This document shows positions 15,370-31,779 of a DNA stretch of 64,000 nt, one piece after another; the first letter of the stretch is position 1, and the number at the start of each line of letters is the position of its first letter. A program made the position numbers and the translations under genes. The notes under the pieces are model-generated. The model had not been told where the DNA came from. It saw only the letters and a program-made list of their open reading frames with translations, and ran no database searches. The DNA is taken from NCBI RefSeq assembly GCF_020740795.1, contig NC_067282.1, positions 145,438,858 to 145,502,857 of the forward strand, written 5' to 3'. This stretch comes from Apus apus (lineage: Eukaryota > Chordata > Aves > Apodiformes > Apodidae).

Positions 15370-15730
15370 ATCACATATACCATGAAAACGCCCCTGGGAA
15401 ACCTTTCAGCTTTTTCTTAGATGGGAAACTTAAGCCACTCCAGAAAAATAACCTTGTAAAGCTACCTGCCATCCAGGTGATTATTATAACAGCGAAGACT
15501 AATGAGCCAACTCCAGGCTTGCTGCCTGCCAATGTCAGAGCTAAACTGCTCGAGGACCCACTTTCTCCCAGCACAGATGATGATCTCACCGACAGCACCA
15601 GCAGATCGAGGGAACTGCTGCTCCTCATGCTGCTTCAGGCACTGATGAAATCATCAGCTGTTGAAAAGAAATGTAAATCCCCGGGAGGCTGGATTTCAGC
15701 CCCGGTAATTAAGGCAGGCTGAAACAGTTT
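15370..15730. promoter_or_regulatory. Candidate intronic cis-regulatory block
   Basis: This stretch of CREB3L2 intron 1 is compositionally unlike its AT-rich neighbours and dense in factor-site-like motifs. It holds a perfect inverted repeat CTGATGA-AA-TCATCAG at 15642-15657, overlapping a CAGCTG E-box, an ATGTAAAT octamer-like site just after it, a GGCTG/CAGCC stem and a GTAATTAAG homeodomain-type site near 15705-15715. Open frames cross it on both strands (81 and 85 codons) but match no family. The regulatory call is inference only. Confidence 0.3.
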
Positions 15731-17574
15731 AAAACAGAGGTTGAGTTTGTAACTGTATGCATGCTTTCACACTTGTCTACTAGCTTGAAATCATACAGAC
15801 CCAAGAACAGTCTTTGTGGTCGTAAAAAAGGTTAAATTTTAACTTAAAATACACAAAAGGCAGCTGGCACAGAATTTTCACCCTCTCCTGCCTGCACACA
15901 CGAGTCTGACTGCCAAAGAGTATGGATCTTTCTTCCTGCTTGTGTGCTTTCCCCTCAGTCATCATCATCTTCTCCCTCCTCCCCCTTGTCAGTCCGGGTC
16001 ACACTCCCAGACTCGTGTGACAACTCCCCAGGCAACTTCCCTAAGCCCACTCAGAAGTTTTTTTGAATGCAGACTCACACATCCAGCTGTGGGACAACTC
16101 AGGAGTGTGCAAAGACCAGAAGATGCCATAGAGCATGTGTTACTCAGTCTTGAAGATGACAGCACAGGTGGTGGGCACTGTGTAGAAGGGAGTTCTCATC
16201 ACCTCAGTCTTTCAGAATCAACTTGCAATAAGGTTACAAACACAGCAGAACCAGCTGGATCAAACCAGCCCTCCCATATGTAAAGTATAAACCAGGAGAA
16301 GAACAGATGTTTCACCCAGAAGGGTTTTTGTTTGTTTGTTTGTTTTGTTTTTCAAAATTATTCTTTGAAGCTTTGGCCAGAGGTAAATAGAGAACTTAGG
16401 TTTCATGATATCAAGCATAGTATTTTCCTCCACACAGCAAGATACACTCTGCAAAACAAAAAGTTGAACAGGCAGGAACGCGTGCTTTTTTTCCCCCATG
16501 AGAGAATTATAAATTCAGAAAACTTCTCTTTTTTCCTTTAAAGATCTTAATACCCCACTACAACTCTTTTAGACATAGAATTTTGTTGCTTTTCTTTACT
16601 GATACTTATTTTGAAAGAATTCCAAAAACAACAGCAAAGATAAATTGATTTTACGCTTCTATTTTAAGGTAGTCTAAAGAAGTCTTAAACTCCTAAAAAA
16701 AAAAACCCAAACAAAAAAACCCACACACAAATCAATGGTAAGATGCTACCCACAGAGGGGGACCACAGCCCAAGGCTTTGCAGACCCAGCTATGCACTGC
16801 CCCTTGCAAAACACATCACCATAGAATTTGAAGTTTAAAATCCCCAATAAAACTTGCAAACAGCAGGGGGAAAAGCACCATATTTCCATCTACCAGACAG
16901 CCAGGATGTTTTGTTTGCCAAGCTACGATTAAAACCAAGACCCAGGCTCCTTGAAATGGGGCAGAAAACACATGTATCCATGTCACTACAGCCACAAGTT
17001 CTAGCCCAAGCACAAAATCTCCTCCAGAACAGTAATTTAAAAAATAGTAGAACACTGAAGAAGAAAACAAAAGTTAAGAGTGGCAACTCCATTCTCATAA
17101 ATATCCAAACAAAGCAAGAGAAGTATCCCAACACAACTGCAAACTCCAAGCAGGAGCACTGTCTTGAGTCGTCTCTTATTTCACTGACAATGTTTCCCTT
17201 GTTGAAGAAAAATAATGTCTTCTTATAGAAAAAAACACAAGAAACTAGCTTTTTGAAGGAAGAGCTTTCCATTGCTAAGTGTTCCTGCTGGCTCTTTAAA
17301 AGAAAAAAAAAACCCACAACTCACTATGACATGCCATTGCTTTTCCCCGGATCTACCAGAAGATACACATTGCGCAAGAAAGCCCAAGAGTTTTCAAAGA
17401 CAAAGAAGCCAAACACTGTTTAAAGACAGTCACGCGTACAGCAGGCTCACTTCCTGCCAAAACGAGGTTTGGAGTTTGGGATGGACAAGATCCTGGATCA
17501 GTAAGGCCACCACATACCAAGCACAACAAATAAGACTTTCCCTGTTTGCCTTTCCGGACTAACACCCGGAGTAG

Positions 17575-17659
17575 TGGGAGGTGACCCCGCTCAAGGCTGG
17601 GAGGTTGGAGCCAGATGATCTTTAAGGTCCCTTCCAACCCATTCTATGATTCTATGATC
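17575..17659 (+). mobile_element. CR1 LINE 3' terminus
   Basis: A very short CR1 tail in plus orientation: GATGATCTTTAAGGTCCCTT, then CCAACCC and the terminal ATTCTATGATTCTATGAT repeat that marks the CR1 3' end. The intact terminal repeat and near-consensus sequence suggest a younger copy than the other two intronic fragments. Confidence 0.93.
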
Positions 17660-18924
17660 ACCATCCACACAGCACCAACACGCCGCCTCGCCACACATCA
17701 GGCTGCGGGACCACTCCTGCTCCCATGAGAAAGGGTTGATTACTCCCTGTGGGGTGACTGTATTTGCGCATCCCTCTCCGAGGTGCAAGAAAGGAACACC
17801 GAGAGACCACCAGCACCTGCCAAGACTCTCTGCCACATGCCAGGTGCTGCCACGGTGTTACACAGGGTTCTCCATTCAAGCACGTGCTCGACAACGCCGC
17901 TGTGCCTTGTGCACACAGCAGACTGGAAGGGTCTCCCGTGCACGTGGTCCCAGAGTGGTCCGTCCACCTCCCTTCCCCTCCAGGTTTGCGCCTACGGAGC
18001 TTTACAAAGTTCTTTCTCTGTGCTTGCAAAAAGCCTCCAGATTTATAGGAAAACAATGGAGTGGAGTTAAGATGCATTTCCTTGGGATTGTCCTAACTGG
18101 GCATTTTGTGTAAGCAAAAATACAGGGATTCCGAGGGGGATAAATTAAAATAATCCAAACTTCACGTGCCAGCCCTCGAAGCCACTTAAGCAAGATTTCA
18201 TCAGCGTCTTGAAAGGACCCCTCACATCACACCTATGGGACACTCAGCTTTTCTGACACCGGCACGATGGCCAAGGACCAGGCTCAGAGCAGGGGGGGTT
18301 GGGAGCCCCTGCTCACGACGTGTCTGCCTGTTCTGGGCTGCCGGGACAAACCGGGCCCTTCCGGGCCCCCCTGCCAGCGCTGAGCGGGGCCGGGGAGCGG
18401 GACAGCACGCGGAGAGTCTCGCTTCGGAGGAGGAGACGCGGCCGGCGACTCCTGAAGAGCGAGAAGCCGACGGCGCTGAGGAAGAGGGAGCCGCAGGCGG
18501 GTGCGGGCTGCGGGCCCCGGGGAAGCGGCGAGGCCCGGCAGCGTCCCGGGCTCAGCGAGGGGCGGCGAATGGAGCGAGCGGTGACAGAGCCCGAGAGCCA
18601 GGAGCAGCCAGCGGCTGCGGCCGGCCAAGGAGGGCAAGAAGTTGTGACAGCCCGACGCGACGGGGCGAACCGCGGCCCCCGCGCCTGCCCGGGGCCACCG
18701 CGCTGCCCCGGGGGCACAAGTCGCGGGGGCAGGCAGCGGGCGGGCACCTGTTGGCCCTGCGGCGGTGGCACCTCCGCCTGGCACCGCCACCGCGCCCGCC
18801 CGGCAGGACACGCGTCACGGCGCCCCGAAACGCACCCCCACCTCGCCTGGGGGGCGTCTCAGCCAGCCCCTCCCCCCGCCGTCCCGCCGGCTCCGCCCGG
18901 GCAGGCGCCTCCGCAGCTCCTCAC

Positions 18925-19032
18925 CGTGTGGCACAGCAGGGTGTCGGGGTCGGCGGGCTCGCACAGCTCGCTCAGCTTGCGGTCCCAGTGCAGCAGCGGC
19001 GGCTGCTCCCCGCCGCTCTCGCACACCTCCAT
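18925..19032 (-). CDS. CREB3L2: CREB3L2, coding exon 1 (N-terminus only)
   Basis: CREB3L2 (BBF2H7) is a bZIP transcription factor held in the ER membrane and released by site-1 and site-2 protease cleavage in the Golgi. It drives secretory-pathway genes, notably in cartilage. Only the first coding exon is in the window: 36 codons beginning MEVCESGGEQ, then a WDRKLSELCEPAD segment, ending CHT at a GTGAGG donor in phase 0. Human CREB3L2 begins MEVLESGEQ and has WDRKLSELSEPGD followed by YHTH at the same exon boundary, so the match is specific to L2 and not L1. The ATG has G at -3 and G at +4. The activation, bZIP and transmembrane parts lie left of the window. The extra residues in the bird-like N-terminus (GGEQPPLLH) are proline/leucine insertions relative to human. 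Confidence 0.92.
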
Positions 19033-19120
19033 GCCGGCTACAAGACACCGGGCAGCCCCGCCGCCCGATCCTCCGTTCCACCCCCGGCTTGCCTCTTGCC
19101 CACCCCCCGCAGCGTCCGGC

Positions 19121-19144
19121 TCACGCCGCGCCACTCGCTCCCAT
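19121..19144 (-). other. Possible upstream ORF in the CREB3L2 leader
   Basis: On the minus strand, an ATG at 19144-19142 opens a seven-codon frame (MGASGAA) closed by TGA at 19123-19121, 88 nt before the main ATG. It would lie in the 5' leader if transcription starts upstream of 19145. Its start context has C at -3 and G at +4, so it would be a moderate-to-weak start. Confidence 0.4.
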
Positions 19145-19175
19145 GGGCGGCGGAGCCGCTTAGCTCGCCCTGCAG

Positions 19176-19192
19176 CCCCCCCCCCCCCCCCC
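19176..19192. repeat. C17 homopolymer (G17 on the transcribed-sense strand)
   Basis: Seventeen consecutive C on the plus strand, about 145 bp upstream of the CREB3L2 ATG. Such runs are prone to length error in assemblies and can form G-quadruplexes. Confidence 0.9.
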
Positions 19193-19539
19193 GCGCCCGG
19201 CGCCGCGCTGAGGCCGCGTCCCCACGGCCGCCACCGGGAGAGTGCGGGGCTGGGCTGGCGGGGCCGGGCTGCCGGGGCGCCCCCCCAGCTGCGCGCCGCG
19301 CCCCCGCCGCCCGCAGCCGCGCCCCGCCCGGCCCCGCCCCCGCAGCCCCGCCGCGCCAATCGGGGGCGAGGAGCGCGGGGCCGCGGCCCAATCGGAGCTC
19401 GGCCCCCGCGCCGCTCCGGCGGCGGAATGTGGGCGGGGCTCCCGCGGCGCCGCGGCGGGGGCGGGGAGCCCGGTGCCCCCCGCCAATGGCGCGCCGGGGC
19501 GGCGGGCGCGGCAGCCAACGCGACAGCGACAAGACTGCA

Positions 19540-19620
19540 GCCGCCACGCACCGCACCGCCCCCGCCCCGCCCCCACGGCCACGCACCGCCCCGCCCCCGC
19601 GGCCACGCACCGCCCCCGCC
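19540..19620. repeat. GC-rich minisatellite upstream of CREB3L2
   Basis: About three imperfect copies of a roughly 23-27 bp unit built around GGCCACGCACCGCCCC. Each carries a CCGCCCC GC-box-like core. It is a local tandem duplication inside the CREB3L2 CpG island. Confidence 0.85.
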
Positions 19621-19834
19621 GCGAGAGGGCGGGAGCAGCGCCCGCCGCGGGGACCCCGGGCGGAGCCCCCGCCGCCCTGCTCCAGCTGTGCGGCTGGGCC
19701 CTTCCCCACCCCAGGCGTCCCCTGCCTCGGTCACCGCAGGGGGCTGAGGCTGCTCGAAGGGTTCCCCGCCTGCGGGAAGCGGCCCAGGCCAGCGCCCGGT
19801 CACCGGGGAGGCGTTGGGGAGCAGCCCTGCCCTG

Positions 19835-22800
19835 CGCAGCCGGGCTCGTACACACGTCAGGGGGTGTGCGGTATGAAGCGAAGAGTCGCTTGGTCTTTTG
19901 GGCTAGCTAAAAAGAACGCCGCCGCTTGGATAGGACCGGGCACAGGTTACCTATTTCTTAGAGAGAAGATGAGCAAAAACATACCTCGTACAAATCAGCC
20001 GCTTTTGGATAAAGTGCGCGTCAACACTGCTAGCAGGCGTGACAGCAGCAATGAGCACGCTGGTGCCCGCCTCGTACCCTTCTCCAGAGGGCCCAGGACA
20101 ACTCTTCACCACCAACTCCCTGCGGGACATTTCATCACACACACCTCACCACCAGGACAGCTCTACACCGAGGCAGGCCTTGGCAGGGACAGCTCCCTGG
20201 AGAGGGGCAGATGACACAGGACTGTACCATCTGCTCATCCCTGGAAAGTTGTCCCTGCAGAGGGTGACCCAGCATAAAAGTGTCCCTTCCCCTCCTCAAG
20301 AGTAACCAAGCAGCATGAAAAATAATCCCAGGCCCTGGGCACTGTCGGTGTTTTAGGACTTGCTTTTATACCAAACTGGGCCAACATTGGAATTTCATGG
20401 TTCTTTAAAAATGAAAGATGCCAAATCTTTACAGTTCAAGAAACCAGGCATTCTTCAGGGCATCATTTCAGCTCCTGGAACTCCATCAAAGCATTTCACT
20501 GTGGGTCTGTTCAGTGCTAACTGGCATTTCCATGCTGCACTGTGCACAAATTGTAACTGGACTTCCCAATAAGTTCTCTCTCTTCTACAGGTCAAACTTC
20601 CCACTAGACTTAATTTCTTGTGACACACCATTTCATTCCCTCACAGTGCAAATGCTCCCAGATGCTGAGGACAAAGTCAAAAGGACTTCCCCTCACCCAA
20701 CAGGCACAACAGCCATAAGAAAAGGAAAAATAACTGACTCTTTGGGACTGATCCTTTAAAATTAAGTATTTTTTTTTAATCAAGTAAAAAAGGTGTATTA
20801 AAAAAAGCATAACAAAAGCAACATTGTTTGGTGAAGAATGTGAAGGGAAAATTCCTAAATGCCCCAAAGATCCTGCAAAAATGAGCTATCTGAAGGCACT
20901 GTGAAAAAGTCAGTCCAGTATATGCCCTCAGCAGCACAGAAAAACCTTTAAAGCCAAATTGCTAGCACCTGAATTGCTCCCTACCACTTTGGCAAGCTCG
21001 ACTGGAGGTAGATTTCTTGTGTCTTGGCACTGTCAGGCACTGTTGTCAAAGCAATTACATTGTGCCAGTCCTGAGGTGCAGATTGTGAAACTTGTAAAGG
21101 TCAGTTCCTTAACCCGAAACCTCCGTATTTTCACCAGATGTGTTCTTTCTTTCAAAGCTTTTGAGGCCTTGTGATAATCTTTTTAACAAAAGGCTCTTCA
21201 TCACTCTGCTGGCTGACATTAAACCCTTCTAGTTACTGCTGTGAGCAGAGAACTTTTTTGGGCTCAGGAATTAAATTCATGTTTTGCCTGTGTGAGAAGC
21301 CTAACGGGAGAGCCATGTTTGCCTTGCAAGCCAAGAAAATAAAAGCCACCTTAAAAGAAGAAAGAAGGTGTTGACTGGATGGCTGCAGCTTCCTTTCCTG
21401 AACATGCTGAGGATGAGGGTCTCTTAAGAACTGCTGTTTGACCAAAAGTACTGGGCTGAACTTTCTCCTCCTAACACATTTGTCAGGTAGAGATAAATAT
21501 TTAGAAAAGAAGCTACACAGTACATACGTCTGTTGTTCCTCCTTGTGTAAAGCACGAACAGGAAATTAGTTGCCCTGGGTAAACAGCACACAGCTTTTCC
21601 CAAGTTTCCACTCTTCTGGGCCCACATAAAACTGTCCCACTCTCCTCTCTACACTTCTCCAGGGCTCTCTTGTAATGTTAGTACTGAGGCACAGCTGCCA
21701 CTGTGGTACATAGTGCTGCTGAGTATGCATAAGCATCTTGGAAGATTTCTTTGGCCACTAAAGTATTTGATACACAGAAATTATCCATTTCTGGGGCTAT
21801 TCACCAATATGAAACATAATATGGGTAACTAGTGACTAGACACTGTAATAGGGCATCCTGCCTAGTTATTGCCATATTATTAAAATTAGTGTTCAAGACT
21901 ACATCTCATTTTTTAACTTCAATGTTCCCAAAACAATACTCTAAGACTTTGTATGGAAATAATTTTTTGTGGTGCAGCACCAGTTCTTGGGAAAAGGATC
22001 TGTATTAGCAAGCTTCTGCTAAAAACTGGCAGCAGCACACATGGGGTACCAAGAAAGAAGAGAGAATAGTGGAGGAAATTAATCCTTTCCAGAGAATATT
22101 AATTATTCAGTGTCTTGATACAGCAGATGGGGTAGCAGTCAAACATGTCATGCATTGCTGCTCACAAACTTAACCACACCAGGAATCAGGCATGGTGGAA
22201 AGCACCGCAAAACAAGAAAGAACGTTATATAGACAACTATCCTCCTAACTTTTTTGCATATTGCTTGGAGGATTTTAAATTGTAGATTTTAATAGTTACT
22301 AGTATGCTGAAAATCAAGGCTTTTTTTTCCCCATGGTTTGTACCTTTCCTCTTAAGAGTAGCTTTATTAGTATTTTTAAGTTCCAACTCAGCTAATACTG
22401 AGTGCATTTTCCTCTCTCCTTTTGTGCAAGACCATTTCCTAACCACAGACTTCTGAACTGGGTTTGGATTCACTCTCACAGGGGGCACAGCACAAAAATT
22501 GACTGACAATCTACAAGATAAAAAAGTGAGGGGTTGCTATCTGCAAAGATAAAGCTGAGGACTCTGAGAGGACAGCTCAGCTTTCTTTTATTGAGCATTC
22601 TGTCCCCTTTCTGCAAGGAGCAGAAAGCCCACACAGAAAAAACATATAGAAAACCCCCACAGACAACCAAACTAGCCAAGGAAAAAGGAGGCTCTGAAGG
22701 CAGAGTTCCAAACAAATGCCACTTGCTTTAACTATCAAAGAAAAAAGCTAGAAATGATACAAGCCTACTGAGTCTCAGAAAGCCTGGACAAGGAAAGGTG

Positions 22801-25800
22801 CTCTCTTTTCCTTGCAGATCCGGGTCACAGAAACTGCAACTTCTGCAACTGCATCATTAATCAGTTCCCCATCAGGTCAGTTGCACAAAGGCTCATTAAA
22901 TATTTACAGGTGACATTTTTCTGACTTGTGACAACTAGGATCAAGATAACCATCTGTTTTCCACAGCCATGCTGTTTAAATACATTTGAAAAGTCAACCA
23001 GTAAGAAAAGAACAAATAGCAACGGAGCCTACAAGATAACAATTGCTGTTTTGAGCAGCTACAATTGAAAGAAATCTTGCCCTTTGAAAGCCACAGTAAA
23101 TGGCCAGTGAGAGAAAGTTTCTTCAACAAATGTAGCACCTCTTTATTAACGAGCACAGGGCACAAACTTCAGGACTAGGAACACAAAGAATGACCAAGCA
23201 AGCAATTTCTAATAAACAGTAGTTTCTGAAGATCATTCCAATATGGCAAAGTAGGGTAATGAGCTGATTATTTATCTGGGACATAGAGCAACAAGCAGAA
23301 GAAAAAATCTCACACTAACACACATTTCCCACAAGAGGATGTCTCCGTAGAAACCTTGTGAAAGCTCATTTGTGTGTCATGTGCTACCACATTACTTGCA
23401 CTACCCAGTACCTGATAATGCACTGACAAATTTCTCATGTAAATGAGATCTAAGTCACACTGCTGTGTGGAGCAGCTCACCATTGCCAAGCTCAAACAGC
23501 CACCAAGTCTTAGTTTGTACATGCAGATATGCTCAACTACTTGGTAAAAAGGCTTCCACCACAGAAATTTCAGAATTAAAAATAGAAAGCGTGCTTGAGA
23601 ATAGTGAAGTTTTCTTCCCACAGTCCTGGCATTATGTTCCTTTTCTGACATGAAAAATTGTGAAAGAAGTGGGATTGCCAGTACTGGAGAGAGCCTACTA
23701 CTAAACCCACATAACTGGTACACTGGCAGAAACACAAGTTCCCTTCACCCGACTGTCCCTATCTCTTGCACCCAAGGCCTTCTCAAAGCACTGATTCAGC
23801 TTTCTTGCTTTTGCAAGTCATGGCGTCTCTGCATGGCTTTTATCAGGCTTCCATAGGCACTGCTGGTCTTCAAAGCACAGCTGGAGCAGGGCTCAAACAT
23901 CTACCTCTTCTTGCAGGGCACTGTGCAGTCACCAGGATGCAAAGTCGCTTGACTAGGTTAGAACCTAAGCCAGGGACACACTGTTAAAAACCTCTAGCAG
24001 TTCTGAAGTAGTTCAAGCCCTCACTTATTCTTAATTCAACCTGTTGCTCTATCTGGAGAAACTGATTCATGACACAGAAGCAGGAGAAGCTTCAGCCAAA
24101 GAAATCAAGTTCTACTTCACTGAAATAGCCCTCTCGCTACTCTCTGTATCATGTGGGGTTGGGGAAATTTTGTTTGTGTTCCCTAATACAGGTCACACTT
24201 ATGTTCTTTGTGTGACATCAGCACAATGCCTGTGGTATCTTCCTCAAACCAGCACACTGCAGCTGTGGAAACAAGCACAGGAGAAGGGCATTTCCTACAC
24301 CTTACACCAGACTGAGAGAAATAACTGAGCAGCCCCAAGCTGCGCTGCAAACCAGAATAGCTGTCTCAGGTCTGTTAAGAAATGCTCCAATAACTTAGTT
24401 AAAATGCTCTGTCATTTTAAAAAGCAATAATCTCTAGCTTTTCTCTCTTCCACTCTATCCCCATAAATACATAAAATTCCTTGTAAAGGGCAAACACTTC
24501 TACATGTCCTGGTTGATGCAAGCAGTTTGCCTAATCCAGTTCCTTGAGAAGTTAACACAGACAAGCAAAAGTTGAATGCTGTCTACCAAGGGGCAGCATG
24601 GAAATAATTCTCATTACCTAGCTACAAACAAGGTAATACTGTATTTAACTCACTAAGTTCTGCTTCCATTTTGTAACATTTCCTCACAGAACAAGTACCT
24701 AGCCACAAAAAACTCCCAACCCAGGAGCTGTAGGAATGCTGATTTCACACCTGATTTTCTCAGAACCAAAATTACTTAGTTGTAGATTAACTTTGCACCA
24801 TAGCAACAAAGCAGACCTAAGAATTGAATGCACAACATACCTCTGCCACTGGTTATTTTTGCTGCAATTATGACTACTGCTAATGCAGAATGCTTTGTGA
24901 AAATCTACTCTAATGCACAATTGTGATGAATGCTCAAGATACTGTATTGCTTTTCAAACAGTATGTTCTCAAAGTAGGCATGTGTTGTCTTTGTAGCAGG
25001 TCAATCTTCAAAAGTGCAACAGCAACTTTAAATAGAACAACCAGAAAAACAAGAAAAGTTGAAGTTCTTGAACAAATATTTTCTTTGTTGGCACCTAATC
25101 CTATGCCTTGTGCTAGCTCAGCTCTGTCTCCATCCTGAGCCAGCGGAAGAGATTAGCATGAGCCAGGAGTCCTGGCAGCTCTGGCCACTCCACACACAGC
25201 AGTAAAGGGAATCACCACTGTCACCTCCACCACCTCCACTGGGAGTTCAGGGAAGAAAGCCAGTTCCCAAGCTCCAAAGCAGACACTATCATAACCTGGG
25301 TTGAGCTCCACCACCACAGCAGCGTTCAGAAAAAAGAGGTAACCACTAAACAGAGGCTTAGCACATTCACCTGAGGCCTCTTAGATATGAAGAAAGCTGA
25401 AGACAAAGCCCAGCTTTCAGCCAAGAGGAAATGTGTATATGGACCAAACACAAACTGGATCACTACTACAGAAGTGCACCAGCACAACTTCTCCTAGCAC
25501 TATAACAGCCTCAGACTGAACAAGCAGTAAAGGAAGTTAAAGCCAGAACTTCCTGTTTAAAAAGATACCACAATCTCCCGTGGTTAACAACCTATTTAAT
25601 TAGCTAAGCATTTCTAGTACATGTAACACCTAGGTATGCCAGTGACAGGAGACAGTCAAAACATTAGTGTCAACCAGAAATAAATATTGAACTGAAAAAG
25701 CTTAAGTTCTTGGTAGTACTTACGAATGCTCAGAGGGAAGCATAAACAGAATAATCTTTTTTTTAAGGGAAAGAGCTGCAAAAACTGTAAATCAGCACAC

Positions 25801-26685
25801 TCTACACTGAGTTCAGGGAGATACAAAATCCCACCAGCTTTGACGACACAGAATTGCCACTTCTAACATTCCCCTTTCCCTGTTCATGCCACACTGTATT
25901 AACAGTGGGAGTGTCACCACCTCTCCACCAATAGAATGAAACTACCTGTTCAGTGTGCAATTTTTCGCTAACAATACTAACAATTCTCAGTCTTTCTGAC
26001 AAAAAAAACACGAAAGTTAAACCAAAATAAACGCCACTCCCACTTTGAGAATCCTGGACCAAGAATGTTTTCCACGTGCTATTGCAGGCCCTTTTGCAAG
26101 GAACAGCTAAGGCAGCCGTTCCTCCAGCTCCTCCTGATGGCAAACAGTAGCCATGGCACCCCACAAAGATAAGAATGTTTGTGTCATTTTAGAGTCACCA
26201 TGTCAAACGCCGTAAGAGTTAAGACCTAAGCATGTGACCAAAACAGGGTTTAGGTGAAAGGCTATAACTGATTTGATCAAATGTGATGATCAGTGGAGGG
26301 GCAGATGCAAATGCACAGAAAACTACTCTGGGTCTGTCAGAGGAACTTTAAGCCAAGCACCAGCAAAGGCTGATGCCTCTGCTTGAAACTTACTGTCAAT
26401 TTACTTAGCTAAACAAAAACAGGATGACACCTCTAGAGCAGAGGAAGAATGTTAACAGTGAGAAGTGATTAGCCTGTCACACCCCACAAGACAGAAGAGG
26501 GATGGTCAGGCAGCCAAGGTTTGAAAATGGCTGAAGATGCAACAGGAGACTTCCTCCCTGTATCCATCCACTCAAGAATTAAGACAGCTGCCCGGGTTCA
26601 CTTGTCTCTTAAAAAAAACAAAAAAAGAAAGAAATCCAGTTGATGGAGAGAAAGCACACAGCAAAACAAAACAGACATACCCTGT
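19835..26685. other. Intergenic region between CREB3L2 and the SSBP1 3' end
   Basis: About 6.8 kb with no exon, RNA gene or transposable element that I recognise. Open frames are short (under about 145 codons) and without family features. The left 400 bp is the shore of the CREB3L2 CpG island, and the rest is AT-rich. A lncRNA or unannotated exons cannot be excluded by eye. Confidence 0.6.
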
Positions 26686-26689
26686 AGGT

Positions 26690-26802
26690 ATCAAACATTT
26701 TATTTATTTTTAAAGAAACTACAGCAATACACATGATTACAGAATTATGAAGCACTGTAAAACAAAAGGAATGAAATGGCCTGGGTCCAAGCACTAATGA
26801 CC
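26690..26802 (-). terminator. SSBP1: SSBP1 3' UTR with poly(A) signal
   Basis: Downstream of the SSBP1 stop, the minus strand reads TAAAAATAAATAAA at about 26711-26698, giving two overlapping AATAAA hexamers roughly 100 nt after the stop. Cleavage is therefore expected near 26685. A short 3' UTR like this fits a constitutive mitochondrial-protein gene. Confidence 0.75.
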
Positions 26803-31409
<4,607 letters not shown>

Positions 31410-31704
31410 CTCGTCGCCGCACCTGCGGACGGAAGAGGAGGGCTGAAGCCGCGCCGGAGGGAGCCTCGTCCCGCCGCCCCGCACCCCCGGCCCCGCCGCC
31501 CGACCGACCCCCCCGCCCTCCGCACCGCTCCCGCCGCCGCCCGGAAGCGGAAAGGGAACCGATGGGCTCCGGCACCGGGAGGGTCCGGCGGGAAACGCGA
31601 GCCTGCCCCTGGTGCGGCGGCTGCGGGAGGGTCCCCCCGCACCCCGCAGGGCAGGGGGCAAGGAAGGGCAAGGAAGCAGTCACTCACGCGTGGATAAAAG
31701 GATT

Positions 31705-31740
31705 AAAAAAATTAAAAAAAGAGAAGTCTTTATTGGCTCG
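31705..31740 (-). terminator. WEE2: Poly(A) signal, probably of WEE2
   Basis: The minus strand has AATAAA at 31734-31729, followed within 10-35 nt by U-rich tracts (TTTTTTTAATTTTTTTAATCC), the normal arrangement for a cleavage site. It is the first AATAAA or ATTAAA that I find downstream of the WEE2 stop, which would give WEE2 a 3' UTR of about 1.1 kb. Cleavage would fall near 31710, next to the SSBP1 promoter. A different minus-strand transcript could own it instead. Confidence 0.5.
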
Positions 31741-31779
31741 TTTCGCTTCACAGAGAAAGGATCTACACAGTTGAAAGGC

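Larger units (their letters stand above)
1..18924 (-). other. CREB3L2: CREB3L2 intron 1 (partial, runs off the left edge)
   Basis: This stretch follows the GT donor of CREB3L2 exon 1 and contains no exon I can recognise. The expected exon 2, which in the family continues with HFSELLDEF, is not present in any minus-strand frame, so intron 1 is longer than 18.9 kb. The DNA is mostly AT-rich non-coding sequence with three CR1 fragments, an AAAT microsatellite and one block near 15.4-15.7 kb that looks like a candidate regulatory element. The short open frames here have no family resemblance and were left out. Confidence 0.8.
18360..19830. promoter_or_regulatory. CREB3L2: CpG island spanning the CREB3L2 promoter and exon 1
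   Basis: About 1.5 kb of very GC-rich, CpG-dense DNA surrounds the first coding exon. Upstream of the start codon there are three CCAAT pentamers on the plus strand (19356-19360, 19388-19392, 19483-19487), so ATTGG when read in the direction of transcription. Many GGGGCGGGG-type GC boxes are interspersed. No TATA box stands out. This is a typical CpG-island promoter, and the transcription start is probably between 19150 and 19400. Confidence 0.85.

Noticed and set aside
18235-20214. Very long open frames on both strands around the CREB3L2 promoter (up to 659 codons)
   Set aside because: They are artefacts of a GC-rich CpG island with few stop codons. The translations are Arg/Pro/Ala-rich low complexity with no family match and overlap on several frames.
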